A stretch of DNA of 64,000 nt from Pseudomonas sp. GCEP-101 (GCF_025133575.1 NZ_CP104011.1:372001-436000), one strand, 5' to 3'; positions 35,868 to 46,267 are shown, counted from the stretch's first letter. The notes: generated from the sequence alone by a model not told the origin. Numbers and translations: made by a program.

Positions 35868-35934
35868 TGTAGGAGCGGACTTCGTCCGCGATAGGCCTGG
35901 CGCTGCGCCGTTCGCGAGCAAGCTCGCTCCTACG
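35868..35934. repeat. REPIN with two different REP arms
   Basis: The left arm TGTAGGAGCGGACTTCGTCCGCG and the right arm TTCGCGAGCAAGCTCGCTCCTACG share the TGTAGGAGC end but use different inner hairpins, GCGGAC/GTCCGC on the left and CGAGC/GCTCG on the right. Both types also occur elsewhere in the window. It lies just after mltF. Confidence 0.85.
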
Positions 35935-36026
35935 AAAGGCCCCAATCCCGACCGTTTCCAGCCTTGGTTTTTAAAGACTTCCAGAGAAATATCCAGGCGC
36001 TCCGAATGCCCCGTTCAGGAGGCCGA

Positions 36027-36223
36027 GTGGAAGCGGAGTTTCAGGGGTTGAGCGACATGGATGTCGCGAGAGCGCTGTCGGGCCAGGGATGGCCCGTCAG
36101 CGCGGGCCCCTGAAACTTCGCTTCCACGAGGGAATTTTTCGCCTAAGCGAAAAACCGGATGTCCGGGGCAAGCCTTTTGGTTACTTTTCGGCGTTTGGAA
36201 AAGTAACTCGCCCGAGGGGGCGA
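36027..36223. repeat. multi-hairpin intergenic element after mltF
   Basis: This fills most of the 463-bp gap between mltF and tadA, and the small frames across it look spurious. GTGGAAGCGGAGTTTCAGGG at 36027-36046 pairs with 36108-36127 with one G-T pair. Inside are the 7-bp hairpin GCGACATGGATGTCGC and a hairpin with GCGCTG/CAGCGC and CGGGCC/GGCCCG. After it come TTTTTCGC/GCGAAAAA at 36135-36154, CCGGATGTCCGG at 36155-36166, GTTACTTTTC/GAAAAGTAAC at 36180-36207 and TCGCCC/GGGCGA. I recall similar blocks from other Pseudomonas genomes, so it is probably dispersed. Confidence 0.75.
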
Positions 36224-36298
36224 AACCAGAGGCCCGCGCGCACACCGAAGCGACGCAGTACCCCCATCAAGACGCCCAGTATCACAACGGGAAAATGC

Positions 36299-36817
36299 TC
36301 AGCCCTTGCGCCGCGCCTTGAAGAAGGCAGAAAGCATCGCGCTGCACTCCTCCCCCAACACCCCGCCCTCCACCAGCACCCGGTGGTTGAGGAAGTCCTG
36401 CTCGAAGAAGTTGCCCCGGCTGACCACCACGCCGGATTTCGGCTCCGTGGCGCCGAACACCACGCGCTGGATGCGCGAGTGCACCAGCAGGCCGGCGCAC
36501 ATGCTGCAGGGTTCGAGGGTGACGTAGAGGGTGCTGCCAGGCAGGCGGTAGTTCTGCGCCGCGGCGGCGGCTTCGCGGATGGCGACCATCTCCGCGTGGG
36601 CACTGGGATCGTGGGAGGTGATCGGCCGGTTGAAACCGCGGCCGATGACCTGCCCGTCCAGCACCAGCACGGCGCCCACCGGCACTTCGCCCAGCGCCGC
36701 GCCCTGCTCGGCCAGCGACAGGGCCTCGCGCATGAAGGGGATGTCCTGGCTGCGGTCGATGACCGGCACCAGCCCCTTCACCGTCGGGTGCCCTTTGCTG
36801 TTGGTCAGCCGCACCAT
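36299..36817 (-). CDS. tadA: tRNA(adenine-34) deaminase
   Basis: A protein of up to 172 residues that deaminates adenosine 34 of tRNA-Arg(ACG) to inosine. The zinc site is complete: H74-A-E76 in SAHAEMVAIREA and P103-C104-x-x-C107 in EPCSMCAGL. The ATG at 36817 lies inside the 3' end of the multicopper oxidase gene (13-bp overlap); a later in-frame start nearer VIDRSQDIPFM is possible because that is where family similarity begins. C-terminal EECSAMLSAFFKARR is typical. The two genes are likely co-transcribed. Confidence 0.94.
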   Translation of the reverse strand: MVRLTNSKGHPTVKGLVPVIDRSQDIPFMREALSLAEQGAALGEVPVGAVLVLDGQVIGRGFNRPITSHDPSAHAEMVAIREAAAAAQNYRLPGSTLYVTLEPCSMCAGLLVHSRIQRVVFGATEPKSGVVVSRGNFFEQDFLNHRVLVEGGVLGEECSAMLSAFFKARRKG

Positions 36818-38208
36818 GCCTCACCCACTGCGATGGTTCCCATCAAGCCGGTCTCCATGTGATCGATCACGTGGCAGTGGAACATCCACAGGCCGGGGTT
36901 ATCCGCCACCAGCGCCACGCGTGCCGTCTCATTCTTGCCCAGCAGGTAGGTATCGGTGAAATACGGAATGATCTCCCGACGATCTGAGTCCAGCACCTTG
37001 AACGTCATGCCGTGCAGGTGGATCGGGTGCTGGTACTGCGTCATGTTGCGCAGCACGAAGATGTAGCTGTTGCCTTCCTTGAGTTTGGCCAGCGGCGGCG
37101 CGTTGTGCTTGTGCTCCTCGCCACCCTGCCAGGCCACGCCATTGATCTGCCACAGCGAGGGGGCCGACTGGCCCTTGGAATAGTCGGACATGGCGCCGAC
37201 CCATTCGAACTTGAAGTTGATGGTCTCGGCGTTCTTCAGGTCCGGCTCGGCCACCGGGTTATGCGGCAGCGCAGCCGGCCACCGGGCGGTCGGAGCCTTG
37301 GAGTTGGCCACGCCACGAATGGTCGCCAGGCGCACCGGGCCATTGCGCAGCGACAGCTCGGTGCCTTCCGCCGGGCCACGGATACCCAGCTCCAGGCGCA
37401 TCCCCGGGCCCATCCAGTACTGGTCGTTGGGGCCCTTGCCGAAGTCGCGCGGCGCCACCGGGTGGCCATCGATGGCGTAGATCTTCGCCTCGGCGTCCGG
37501 CAGGTTGAGGCGGTAGGTCACGGTGTTGTCGACGTTGAGCAGGCGCACCCGGACGATCTCGCCGGCGGGCAGCTCGATCACCGGCGCGCGTTCGCCGTTG
37601 ATGGTCGACAGCCGCCCGCGGGTGCCTTCGCGCGCGGCCTCGCGGGGCACGCTGAAGGCGGTGAAATTGCCCTCCTCGTCCACGCGCCAGGTCTTCAGGC
37701 AGAGGATCTTCTCGCTGCTGAACTCGCTCGGCTCGCGCTCGTCGATGATCAGCGGCCCGACCAGGCCACGGCCCAGCTGCTCGCTGCTCATCAGGTGCGG
37801 GTGGTACCAGTAGCTGCCGGCATCCGGCGTCTTGAATTGGTAGACGAAGCTCTCGCCCGGCTGCACCGGCGGTTGCGAGATGTAGGGCACGCCGTCCATC
37901 TCGATGGGCAGGCGGATGCCGTGCCAGTGAATGGTGGTGGGCTCGTCCAGCCTGTTGGTGAAGCGCACCCGCAGCCAGTCGCCCTGGCGCGCGCGGATTT
38001 CCACGCCGGGAGCCTGGCCGCCATAGCCCAGGCCAGGAGTCTTGTGGCCAGGCACCAGCTCCAGGTCCAGGGGAGCGGCGATCAGCTCGTAATCATGTTC
38101 GGCGGCCACTTCCGGGCGCGCCAGCCAGAGGCGCGCGCCACCGGTGCCCAGGCCGAGCACGGCCAGGCCGGCGATGCCGCCGAGTACTTGTCTACGGGTA
38201 AACGACAT
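36805..38208 (-). CDS. cumA: multicopper oxidase, CumA-like
   Basis: A 467-residue exported oxidase. The N-terminus MSFTRRQVLGGIAGLAVLGLG is a twin-arginine (Tat) signal, expected for a cofactor-loaded periplasmic enzyme. Copper ligands are all present: HWHG, the HPHL of YWYHPHL, HPIHLHG, and HCHVIDHMETGLM holding the type 1 copper. CumA of P. putida was linked to Mn(II) oxidation, though such enzymes also oxidise Cu(I). The start at 38208 gives the Tat signal directly; the longer frame upstream has no family similarity. It overlaps tadA by 13 bp. Confidence 0.9.
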   Translation of the reverse strand: MSFTRRQVLGGIAGLAVLGLGTGGARLWLARPEVAAEHDYELIAAPLDLELVPGHKTPGLGYGGQAPGVEIRARQGDWLRVRFTNRLDEPTTIHWHGIRLPIEMDGVPYISQPPVQPGESFVYQFKTPDAGSYWYHPHLMSSEQLGRGLVGPLIIDEREPSEFSSEKILCLKTWRVDEEGNFTAFSVPREAAREGTRGRLSTINGERAPVIELPAGEIVRVRLLNVDNTVTYRLNLPDAEAKIYAIDGHPVAPRDFGKGPNDQYWMGPGMRLELGIRGPAEGTELSLRNGPVRLATIRGVANSKAPTARWPAALPHNPVAEPDLKNAETINFKFEWVGAMSDYSKGQSAPSLWQINGVAWQGGEEHKHNAPPLAKLKEGNSYIFVLRNMTQYQHPIHLHGMTFKVLDSDRREIIPYFTDTYLLGKNETARVALVADNPGLWMFHCHVIDHMETGLMGTIAVGEAWCG

Positions 38209-38393
38209 GGGTCCAGATCCTCGAACAAGGGACTCAAGGGACTTGCGACCCCATCGGCTTTCACGGAGGTTGGCGCGTTTCGCGCCCGGCGCCAGGCTCT
38301 GGCGGCCGGCTGCACGGAGGTGACTCTGCACGAGGACGGCGGCGCCGCTCATGCCTCAGGTCAAGGACGGGCATCGCCCGCCCTTACCTGCAA

Positions 38394-38422
38394 AGAAGGC
38401 GGCGAGCATGCCGCCTTCTTCG
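38394..38422. terminator. terminator after guaA
   Basis: AGAAGGCGGC pairs with GCCGCCTTCTT around a GAGCAT loop at 38394-38422, 25 bp downstream of the guaA stop when read on the minus strand. Confidence 0.8.
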
Positions 38423-38447
38423 TTAAGAGGATGTTAAATCCCCTCGA

Positions 38448-40025
38448 TCATTCCCACTCGATGGTGGCCGGCGGCTTGCTCGACACGTCGTAGGTGACGC
38501 GGGAGATGCCTTCGATCTCGTTGATGATGCGGTTCGAGACCTTCTCCAGCAGCTCGTACGGCAGGTGCGCCCAGCGAGCGGTCATGAAGTCGATGGTTTC
38601 CACGGCGCGCAGGGCCACGACCCAGGCGTAGCGACGGCCATCGCCGACCACACCGACGGATTTCACCGGCTGGAACACCACGAAGGCCTGGCTGGTCTTG
38701 TGGTACCAGTCGAAGTTGCGCAGCTCTTCGATGAAGATGTGGTCCGCGCGACGCAGCAGGTCGGCGTACTCCTTCTTCACCTCGCCGAGGATGCGCACGC
38801 CCAGGCCCGGGCCCGGGAACGGGTGGCGGTAGACCATGTCGTAGGGCAGGCCCAGTTCCAGGCCGATCTTACGGACTTCGTCCTTGAACAGCTCGCGCAG
38901 CGGCTCGACCAGTTCGAACTGCATGTCTTCGGGCAGGCCGCCGACGTTGTGGTGCGACTTGATCACGTGGGCCTTGCCGGTCTTGGCGCCAGCCGACTCG
39001 ATCACGTCGGGGTAGATGGTGCCCTGGGCCAGGAACTTCACGTCCTGCAGCTTGGTGGCTTCGTCGTCGAAGACCTCGATGAAGGTCTTGCCGATGATCT
39101 TGCGCTTCTGCTCCGGGTCGCTGACGCCGGCCAGGCGGCCGAGGAACAGCTCTTCGGCGTTGGCGCGAATCACCTTGACGCCCATGTTCTCGGCGAACAT
39201 GGCCATCACCTGGTCGCCCTCGTGCAGGCGCAGCAGGCCGTTGTCGACGAAGACGCAGGTCAGCTGGTCGCCGATGGCCTTGTGCAGCAGGGCCGCGACC
39301 ACGGAGGAATCCACGCCGCCGGACAGGCCCAGCAGCACCTTGGAGTTGCCCACCTGGGCGCGCACGGTGGCGATGGCGTCGTTGACGATGTTGGACGGGG
39401 TCCACAGGGCTTCGCAGCCGCAGATGTCCAGCACGAAGCGGGAGAGGATGCGACCGCCCTGCTTGGTGTGAGTCACTTCCGGGTGGAACTGCACGCCGTA
39501 GTAACCGCGGGCATCGTCAGCCATGGCGGCGATCGGGCAGCTCGGGGTGCTGGCGAGGATGTGGAAGCCCGCCGGGATCTCGGTGACCTTGTCGCCGTGG
39601 CTCATCCAGACGTCGAGGCCGAACACGCCGTCGCCGTCCACATGGTCTTCGATGCCGTCCAGCAGGCGCGCCTTGCCGACCACGTCGACACGGGCGTAGC
39701 CGAATTCGCGCAGGTCCGAACCCAGCACCTTGCCGCCCATCTGCTCGGCCATGGTCTGCATGCCGTAGCAGATGCCGAACAGCGGCACCTTCAGGTCGAA
39801 CACCGCCTGCGGCGCACGCGGGCTGTTGGCTTCGTGCACCGACTCCGGGCCGCCGGCCAGGATGATGCCGCGCGGGGCGAAGGCGCGAACCTCGTCGTCG
39901 CTCATGTCGAACGGATGGATCTCGCAGTACACGCCGATCTCGCGCACGCGGCGGGCGATCAGCTGGGTGTACTGGGAGCCGAAGTCGAGGATCAGGATCC
40001 GGTGAGCGTGAATGTCTTGGGCCAT
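38448..40025 (-). CDS. guaA: GMP synthase (glutamine-hydrolysing)
   Basis: A 525-residue enzyme that converts XMP to GMP using glutamine and ATP. The N-terminal class I glutaminase has Cys86 in FGICYGMQ and the HPEVTHT His/Glu; the ATP-pyrophosphatase domain has the P-loop [16 protein letters not shown]; the C-terminal dimerisation domain ends in STIE-like PPATIEWE. I chose ATG at 40025 ([19 protein letters not shown]) since it gives the family length of 525. It lies 82 bp after guaB, separated by a perfect hairpin at 40055-40085, and the two form the guaBA operon. Confidence 0.98.
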   Translation of the reverse strand: MAQDIHAHRILILDFGSQYTQLIARRVREIGVYCEIHPFDMSDDEVRAFAPRGIILAGGPESVHEANSPRAPQAVFDLKVPLFGICYGMQTMAEQMGGKVLGSDLREFGYARVDVVGKARLLDGIEDHVDGDGVFGLDVWMSHGDKVTEIPAGFHILASTPSCPIAAMADDARGYYGVQFHPEVTHTKQGGRILSRFVLDICGCEALWTPSNIVNDAIATVRAQVGNSKVLLGLSGGVDSSVVAALLHKAIGDQLTCVFVDNGLLRLHEGDQVMAMFAENMGVKVIRANAEELFLGRLAGVSDPEQKRKIIGKTFIEVFDDEATKLQDVKFLAQGTIYPDVIESAGAKTGKAHVIKSHHNVGGLPEDMQFELVEPLRELFKDEVRKIGLELGLPYDMVYRHPFPGPGLGVRILGEVKKEYADLLRRADHIFIEELRNFDWYHKTSQAFVVFQPVKSVGVVGDGRRYAWVVALRAVETIDFMTARWAHLPYELLEKVSNRIINEIEGISRVTYDVSSKPPATIEWE

Positions 40026-40054
40026 GGCCATCTCTCGTAGCGAAATTCTCAAAC

Positions 40055-40085
40055 GACACGGGGCTGTATCAACCAGCCCCGTGTC
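40055..40085 (-). terminator. perfect hairpin between guaB and guaA
   Basis: GACACGGGGCTG at 40055-40066 pairs exactly with CAGCCCCGTGTC at 40074-40085, 12 bp with a 7-nt loop. Read in the direction of the genes it is followed by GTTTGAGAATTTC, only a short T run, so it may be a partial terminator or an mRNA stabiliser that sets the guaB:guaA ratio. Confidence 0.55.
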
Positions 40086-40107
40086 CGACTCATTTACCTT
40101 GAAGCCC

Positions 40108-41622
<1,515 letters not shown>

Positions 41623-41725
41623 TCAGCTCGGGGGCGCGGCTCAACGTAACCGGACGATCTGAACGACACCTTCGTTAACCTTGTGTGCTGGCCCCGGTCC
41701 GCAGGCCCGCTTATCATCCTTCGCC

Positions 41726-43105
41726 ATGCAGAAAGATCCCTTCCAACGGCTGGGCCTCGATCGCGAGGTTCTGACCGTCAGCCAGCTCAACCAGCGCGCC
41801 CGCCACCTGCTGGAGGACGTATTCCCGCAGGTCTGGGTCGAGGGCGAGATCTCCAACCTCGCCCGCCCGGCATCCGGGCATCTGTATTTCACCTTGAAGG
41901 ACAGCAACGCCCAGGTGCGCTGCGCGCTGTTCCGGCAGAACGCCCTGCGCGTGCGCCAGGCCCTGCGCGACGGCCTCGCGGTGCGGGTGCGCGGCAAGGT
42001 TTCGCTGTTCGAGGGGCGCGGCGACTACCAGTTGATCGCCGATGCCGTCGAACCGGCCGGTGACGGCGCGCTGCGCCTGGCGTTCGAGGCCCTGAAGGAA
42101 AAGCTCGCCGCCGAAGGCCTGTTCGCCGCCGAGCGCAAGCGCGAGCTGCCCGCCCACCCCCGGCGCATCGGCATCGTCAGCTCCCCCACCGGCGCGGTGA
42201 TCCGCGACATCATCAGCGTGTTCCGCCGCCGCGCGCCGCAGGTCGAGCTGACCCTCATCCCCACCGCCGTGCAAGGCCGCGAGGCCATCGGGCAGATCGT
42301 CCGCGCGCTCAAGCTGGCCGACGCCCAGGGCTTCGACGCGCTGATCCTGGCTCGCGGTGGCGGCTCGCTGGAAGACCTCTGGTGCTTCAACGAGGAACCG
42401 GTGGCACGCGCCATCGCCTCCTGCGTGACGCCCATCGTCAGCGCCGTGGGCCATGAGACGGACGTTTCCATCAGCGACTTCGTCGCCGACGTGCGCGCGC
42501 CCACGCCCTCGGCCGCCGCCGAGCTGCTGGCGCCCCACAGTGGCGACCTGCAGCAACGCCTGGACGGCCTGCGTCGCCGGCTGATCCTGCGCATCCAGGA
42601 CCGCCTGACCCGCGAGCGGCTGCGCCTGGAAGGCTGCGCCCGGCGCCTGCGCCACCCCGGCGAACGCCTGCGCCAGCAGTCCCAGCGCCTGGACGACCTG
42701 GACATGCGCCTGCGCCGGGCCTTCGAGCGCCAGCTGCACATCCGCCAGGAACGCGTCGCGCGGCTCGATACCCGCCTCGCCGCGCAACACCCCGGCCGCA
42801 ACCTGGCCCTGCTGCGCCAGCGCCTGGAGAACCTCAGCACCCGCCTGCCCCGCGCCACCCACGCGATCCTGCGCGAGCAGCGCCAGCGCCTGGACGGCCT
42901 GATGCAGACCCTGCACATCGTCAGCCCGCTGGCGACCCTCGGCCGTGGCTACAGCATCCTGCTCGACGACAAGGGCCAGGCCATCCGCAGCGCCGCGCAG
43001 ACCCGCAACGGCCAGCGCCTCAAGGCCCGGCTGGGCGATGGCGAGCTGGAGGTGCGCGTGGAGGACAACCACCAGGCGCCCGTCACCCTTTCCCTGCTGG
43101 ACTGA
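41726..43105 (+). CDS. xseA: exodeoxyribonuclease VII large subunit
   Basis: A 459-residue subunit of the single-strand exonuclease. The N-terminal OB fold reads LTVSQLNQRARHLLEDVFPQVWVEGEISNLARPASGHLYFTLKD within residues about 12-56, followed by the catalytic core with IGIVSSPTGAVIRDI, LILARGGGSLEDLW and VGHETDVSISDFVADVRAPTPSAAAE. The remainder is a long Arg/Leu-rich coiled coil. XseB is not nearby, which is usual. The start at 41726 (MQKDPFQRLGLDREV) is used; the frame upstream lacks similarity. The dipeptidase gene follows 6 bp later. Confidence 0.96.
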   Translation: MQKDPFQRLGLDREVLTVSQLNQRARHLLEDVFPQVWVEGEISNLARPASGHLYFTLKDSNAQVRCALFRQNALRVRQALRDGLAVRVRGKVSLFEGRGDYQLIADAVEPAGDGALRLAFEALKEKLAAEGLFAAERKRELPAHPRRIGIVSSPTGAVIRDIISVFRRRAPQVELTLIPTAVQGREAIGQIVRALKLADAQGFDALILARGGGSLEDLWCFNEEPVARAIASCVTPIVSAVGHETDVSISDFVADVRAPTPSAAAELLAPHSGDLQQRLDGLRRRLILRIQDRLTRERLRLEGCARRLRHPGERLRQQSQRLDDLDMRLRRAFERQLHIRQERVARLDTRLAAQHPGRNLALLRQRLENLSTRLPRATHAILREQRQRLDGLMQTLHIVSPLATLGRGYSILLDDKGQAIRSAAQTRNGQRLKARLGDGELEVRVEDNHQAPVTLSLLD

Positions 43106-43111
43106 CCGCCG

Positions 43112-43867
43112 ATGACCGACCTGCTCGCGCCGATCCTGCCGCAACCCGATCCCGACTGGGCCGAGGCCTTCCGCGTGCCCATCGTCGAGTGCGACCAGCC
43201 GTTGCAGGCCCTGGGCATCGCCACCGCCTTCGCGGTGTGGCCGGCCTATCACCGCCTGGGCGTGCCGAACGCGCAGCCGGAATGCTACGCCCGCACGGAC
43301 GTCTTCGAGCGCCTGCTGCACGCCGCCAGCCTGCTGCCCGACGGCATCCGCCTGGTGATCCTCGATGCCTGGCGACCGTTCGCGGTACAGCAGCACCTGT
43401 ATGACACGCTCTACGACATCCTCCGCCAGCACGAGCCGGACGCCGATCCGCGCGAGCTGACCCGGCGCACCCGCGAGTTCGTCGCGCCGCCCAGCACCCG
43501 CGCCGAATCCCCCAGCCCGCACCTGACCGGCGGCGCCATCGACCTGACCCTGTGCGACAGCGAGGGCCGCTGGCTGGACATGGGCAGCCTGTTCGACGAG
43601 GCGACGCCGCGCTCCTACACCCGCCATTACGAAGAGATCGCCCAGCCCGACGGCGCCCAGCGGCGCGTGCGGGACAACCGCCGGATGCTGTTCAACGCCA
43701 TGCTGGCGGCGGGTTTCAGCAACCTTTCCAGCGAGTGGTGGCACTACGACTACGGCGACCAGCTGTGGGCCGCGCACCTGGGCAAGCCGCACGCCATCTA
43801 TGGGCCGGCGCAGGTGCTGGGGCTGGAACAGCTATGGCGCCAGCAGCTCGAAGGGCTGCGTCGGTAG
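43112..43867 (+). CDS. M15D D-alanyl-D-alanine dipeptidase, VanX/DdpX-like
   Basis: A 251-residue zinc dipeptidase. The M15 zinc motif is SPHLTGGAIDL with His137 and Asp144; the catalytic Glu208 and third ligand His211 are in SSEWWHYDYGDQ; Arg88 in DAWRPF is the transition-state residue of VanX. No signal peptide is present, as in cytoplasmic VanX/DdpX, which hydrolyse D-Ala-D-Ala for recycling. With no other van genes, it is not a glycopeptide resistance gene. It follows xseA by 6 bp and is probably in the same transcript; repeats follow it. Confidence 0.9.
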   Translation: MTDLLAPILPQPDPDWAEAFRVPIVECDQPLQALGIATAFAVWPAYHRLGVPNAQPECYARTDVFERLLHAASLLPDGIRLVILDAWRPFAVQQHLYDTLYDILRQHEPDADPRELTRRTREFVAPPSTRAESPSPHLTGGAIDLTLCDSEGRWLDMGSLFDEATPRSYTRHYEEIAQPDGAQRRVRDNRRMLFNAMLAAGFSNLSSEWWHYDYGDQLWAAHLGKPHAIYGPAQVLGLEQLWRQQLEGLRR

Positions 43868-43913
43868 CTTGCAACGGGCGCCGTCCGGGACCTTCCTTGC
43901 GTGATGCGGGCCC

Positions 43914-44062
43914 ATCGCGGACGGAGTCCGCTCCTACGCTGGCGGAATGCCCGCGGGCAGGACTGCCTGTAGGAGCGGACCTTGTCCGCGAAAAGGTTGC
44001 ATCCACGCCGGGTCGTTCCGGGCGCGCCGGATGGATTTCGCGGACAAGGTCCGCTCCTGCGG
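43914..44062. repeat. cluster of three REP sequences
   Basis: In the 518-bp gap between the dipeptidase and M23 peptidase genes. REPs of the GCGGAC/GTCCGC type occur at 43914-43938 (inverted), 43968-43993 (direct) and 44036-44062 (inverted), each with TGTAGGAGC or its complement at one end. Alternating orientation would form hairpin pairs. The gap also holds the repeat at 44084-44200; the rest shows no gene. Confidence 0.88.
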
Positions 44063-44083
44063 GATATATCTGCGCTCGGCTTG

Positions 44084-44200
44084 GCCCTCACCCTAGCCCT
44101 CTCCCAAGGGGAGAGGGGACCGTTCGGCGCAGGATGAAACCTTGGCGTCAATCGGCTCGGACTGCTCCCTCTCCCTGAGGGAGAGGGCTGGGGTGAGAGG
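44084..44200. repeat. intergenic inverted repeat with CCCTCTCCC arms, copy 2
   Basis: CCCTCACCCTAGCCCTCTCCC at the left end pairs with GGGAGAGGGCTGGGGTGAG at the right end over 117 bp, with inner AAGGGGAGAGGGG and CCCTCTCCCTGAGGGAG hairpins. The middle (CAGGATGAAACCTTGGCGTCAATCGG) resembles the middle of copy 1 at 5974-6092 (TAGGCTGAAACCGTAGCTTCAGCCGG), so the whole unit is repeated, not only the arms. Confidence 0.85.
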
Positions 44201-44385
44201 GATGCATCGGCACGGACTCCACAGAAGAAGACAACTGCTCCGACGAAAGCGCGCCGGGAGCTCGCTCCTAAGAAGAGCAATAGCAGCTCGCCAAGCCGTT
44301 CCGCTTTCGACGAAATCGCCCCGCCCAGCCGAAAGGCCCGTGTAGACTGCCCGCTTCGTCCGCCGCCATGTCCACGGATAGCGCC

Positions 44386-45222
44386 ATGTTCCGATTCTGC
44401 TGCCTGCTCCTCGCCTCCCTTGTCACCCTCTCCGCCCACGCCGAGGGCTTCATCAGCCGCACGCTGAACAAGCCGGTGCCCGGCGGCGTCGCCGTGGTGC
44501 AGCTGGGCCAGGATGCCGCCGTCCCCACCGCCACCTTCCAGGGCAAACCGGTGCTGGTGGTGCGCGAGGAGGGCCGCGACTGGATCGCCATCGTCGGCAT
44601 CCCGCTGACCGCCAAGGCCGGCAGCCAGCAGATCGTCGTGAAGCAGGCCGGCGCCAGCCGCAACCTCGGCTTCAGCGTGGGCAGCAAGCATTATAAAGAG
44701 CAGCGCATCCGACTTTCGAACACCCGCCAGGTAAACCCGCTGCCCGAAGACCTCAAGCGCATCAACCGCGAACTGGCCGAGCAGACCGAGGCCTACCGCA
44801 GCTTCAGCCCTGGCACGCCGAGCAACCTGGTGCTGGACAAGCCGGTCAACGGCCCGCTCTCCAGCCCCTTCGGCCTGCGCCGCTTCTTCAACGGCGAGGA
44901 GCGCAACCCGCACTCCGGGCTGGACTTCGCCGTGCCCGCCGGCACCCCGATCAAGACGCCGGCCGCCGGCAAGGTGATCCTGATCGGCAACTACTTCTTC
45001 AATGGCAACACCGTGTTCGTCGATCACGGCCAGGGCTTCATCAGCATGTTCTGCCACATGTCGAAGATCGACGTGAAACTCGGCGATCAGCTCGCCCGTG
45101 GCGACGTGGTCGGCCGGGTCGGCGCCACCGGCCGCGCGACCGGGCCGCACATGCACTGGAACGTCAGCCTCAACGACACCCGCGTCGATCCGGCAATCTT
45201 CATCGGCGCGTTCAAGCCCTGA
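44386..45222 (+). CDS. M23 family metallopeptidase, periplasmic
   Basis: A 278-residue secreted peptidoglycan peptidase. The signal peptide MFRFCCLLLASLVTLSAHAEG is cleaved after AHA; I chose ATG 44386 over 44368 because it starts the signal directly. The LytM domain has the zinc ligands His176 and Asp180 in NPHSGLDFAVPAG and His257 in GPHMHWNV, with HM of FCHMSKIDV as the second catalytic His pair. All ligands are present, so it should be an active endopeptidase rather than an EnvC-like activator. The last base of its stop is the first base of the next ATG. Confidence 0.92.
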   Translation: MFRFCCLLLASLVTLSAHAEGFISRTLNKPVPGGVAVVQLGQDAAVPTATFQGKPVLVVREEGRDWIAIVGIPLTAKAGSQQIVVKQAGASRNLGFSVGSKHYKEQRIRLSNTRQVNPLPEDLKRINRELAEQTEAYRSFSPGTPSNLVLDKPVNGPLSSPFGLRRFFNGEERNPHSGLDFAVPAGTPIKTPAAGKVILIGNYFFNGNTVFVDHGQGFISMFCHMSKIDVKLGDQLARGDVVGRVGATGRATGPHMHWNVSLNDTRVDPAIFIGAFKP

Positions 45223-45620
45223 TGCGGATCCGTTTCGATGGGCGCAGTGCGCTCTTCGCGCTGCTCTGGTTCGCCGTGCTCATCACTCTGGCCACGGCCG
45301 GGGCGAACCTTGGCTGGCTGCGCGGCTTCGGCGGCGACGTGCTGGCGGTGATCTGGCTGTACTGCCTGCTGCGCGCAGCTATCGATGCTCCTGCCCACTG
45401 GCTGGCCGCTGCGGCGCTGGGCTGTGGATTGATCATCGAATTCGGCCAGTACCTCGCCGCGATCTTTCACTGGCAGATCGGCAACCGCGCGCTGCGCATC
45501 GTGCTCGGCGCCACGCCCGACTGGCTGGACGTGCTGGCCTACGGCATCGGCTTCGCGCTCATCCTCGCGGCGCGCCTGGCCCTCAGGGCCCGCTTACACG
45601 CTCGTGAGCTAGAGCCGTAG
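45222..45620 (+). CDS. DUF2809 membrane protein
   Basis: A 132-residue protein with three or four transmembrane segments: LFALLWFAVLITLATAGANL, FGGDVLAVIWLYCLLRAAI, WLAAAALGCGLIIEFGQYL and LDVLAYGIGFALILAARLAL. The order GGD.LAV, then E..Q near the third segment and D..AY in the fourth fits DUF2809. Function unknown. The start codon overlaps the M23 stop by one base (TGATG), so translation is coupled. Confidence 0.8.
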   Translation: MRIRFDGRSALFALLWFAVLITLATAGANLGWLRGFGGDVLAVIWLYCLLRAAIDAPAHWLAAAALGCGLIIEFGQYLAAIFHWQIGNRALRIVLGATPDWLDVLAYGIGFALILAARLALRARLHARELEP

Positions 45621-45639
45621 TAGGCGGAGAGTGCCCGAA

Positions 45640-45700
45640 GAGCGGTATCTACGCGCTGTAATCGAGCATCCGAGGGCGCTATCCAACGCCCTACGGCCGA
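45640..45700. repeat. short hairpin repeat between converging genes
   Basis: GAGGGCGCTATCCAACGCCCTACG forms a small hairpin (GGGCG/CGCCC at about 45674-45691) and the surrounding sequence CTACGCGCTGTAATCG resembles other Pseudomonas intergenic repeats. It may serve as a shared terminator for DUF2809 and the GNAT gene. Confidence 0.4.
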
Positions 45701-45724
45701 CGCGCAGCAGCGTGTAAACGGCCC

Positions 45725-46267
45725 TCAGGCCAGCGGGTAGCTGAAATACAGCGCCATCTCCCCGGGCAGCACCTGCGCCGGGTCGTAGAGGTCGGTGGAC
45801 AGCCCGCTCAAGGCAAAACCACGGGAGCGGTAGAAGCCCACCGCCGGCACGTTGAGGTTCTGGGTTTCCAGCCACAGGTGGCGCGCCTCGGTGCCGCGCG
45901 CCCATGCCAGGCAGCCTTCCAGCAGTTGCACGCCGACGCCCTGGCCGCGCGCGGCGGCGAGGACGAAGAGGTCGTCCAGCACCGCGCGGCGATTCCAGAT
46001 TTCATAGTGGGCGATGGCGAACCCCAGGCGCTCGCCCTCCTCGTCGACGACCACGGCGGTCCAGTCCGCCGCCGTCACATCGTCCTCGAGGTCGGCGAAG
46101 GGATAGCGCTTGGTCTGCGTCTCTGCCAGGCGTTCCTCGCGCAGGATGAAGCCATCGGCGGCGCTCTCGATGCGCAGCATCGAGTCGCTGGAGTAGCTGC
46201 CGTCGAACCCCAGCAGCCACTCGCTGTCTTGCGCCCACACCAGCGGGCGCAGGAGCCGGTCGCTCAT
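45725..46267 (-). CDS. GNAT-family N-acetyltransferase
   Basis: A 180-residue acetyltransferase. The acetyl-CoA binding signature is LAAARGQGVGVQLLEGC near residues 108-124, preceded by AVLDDLFV (motif D/A) and followed by LWLETQNLNVPAVGFYRSRGF (motif B). The order resembles streptothricin acetyltransferase-like GNATs, but the substrate cannot be told. Its ATG shares one base with the stop of the PCuAC gene, linking it to the copper group. Confidence 0.88.
   Translation of the reverse strand: MSDRLLRPLVWAQDSEWLLGFDGSYSSDSMLRIESAADGFILREERLAETQTKRYPFADLEDDVTAADWTAVVVDEEGERLGFAIAHYEIWNRRAVLDDLFVLAAARGQGVGVQLLEGCLAWARGTEARHLWLETQNLNVPAVGFYRSRGFALSGLSTDLYDPAQVLPGEMALYFSYPLA

Noticed and set aside
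36015..36321. Several short frames in the gap after mltF.
   Set aside because: They lie inside the hairpin repeat and have no ribosome sites; similar spurious frames arise wherever this repeat occurs.
43112..43867. VanX-like gene as a possible glycopeptide resistance determinant.
   Set aside because: No vanH, vanA or sensor genes nearby; M15D dipeptidases are housekeeping recycling enzymes in many Gram-negatives.
43868..44385. Repeat-rich stretch that could look like a CRISPR or phage attachment region.
   Set aside because: The repeats are inverted REPs and CCCTCTCCC arms with irregular spacing; there are no regular direct repeats, spacers, cas genes, tRNA or integrase.
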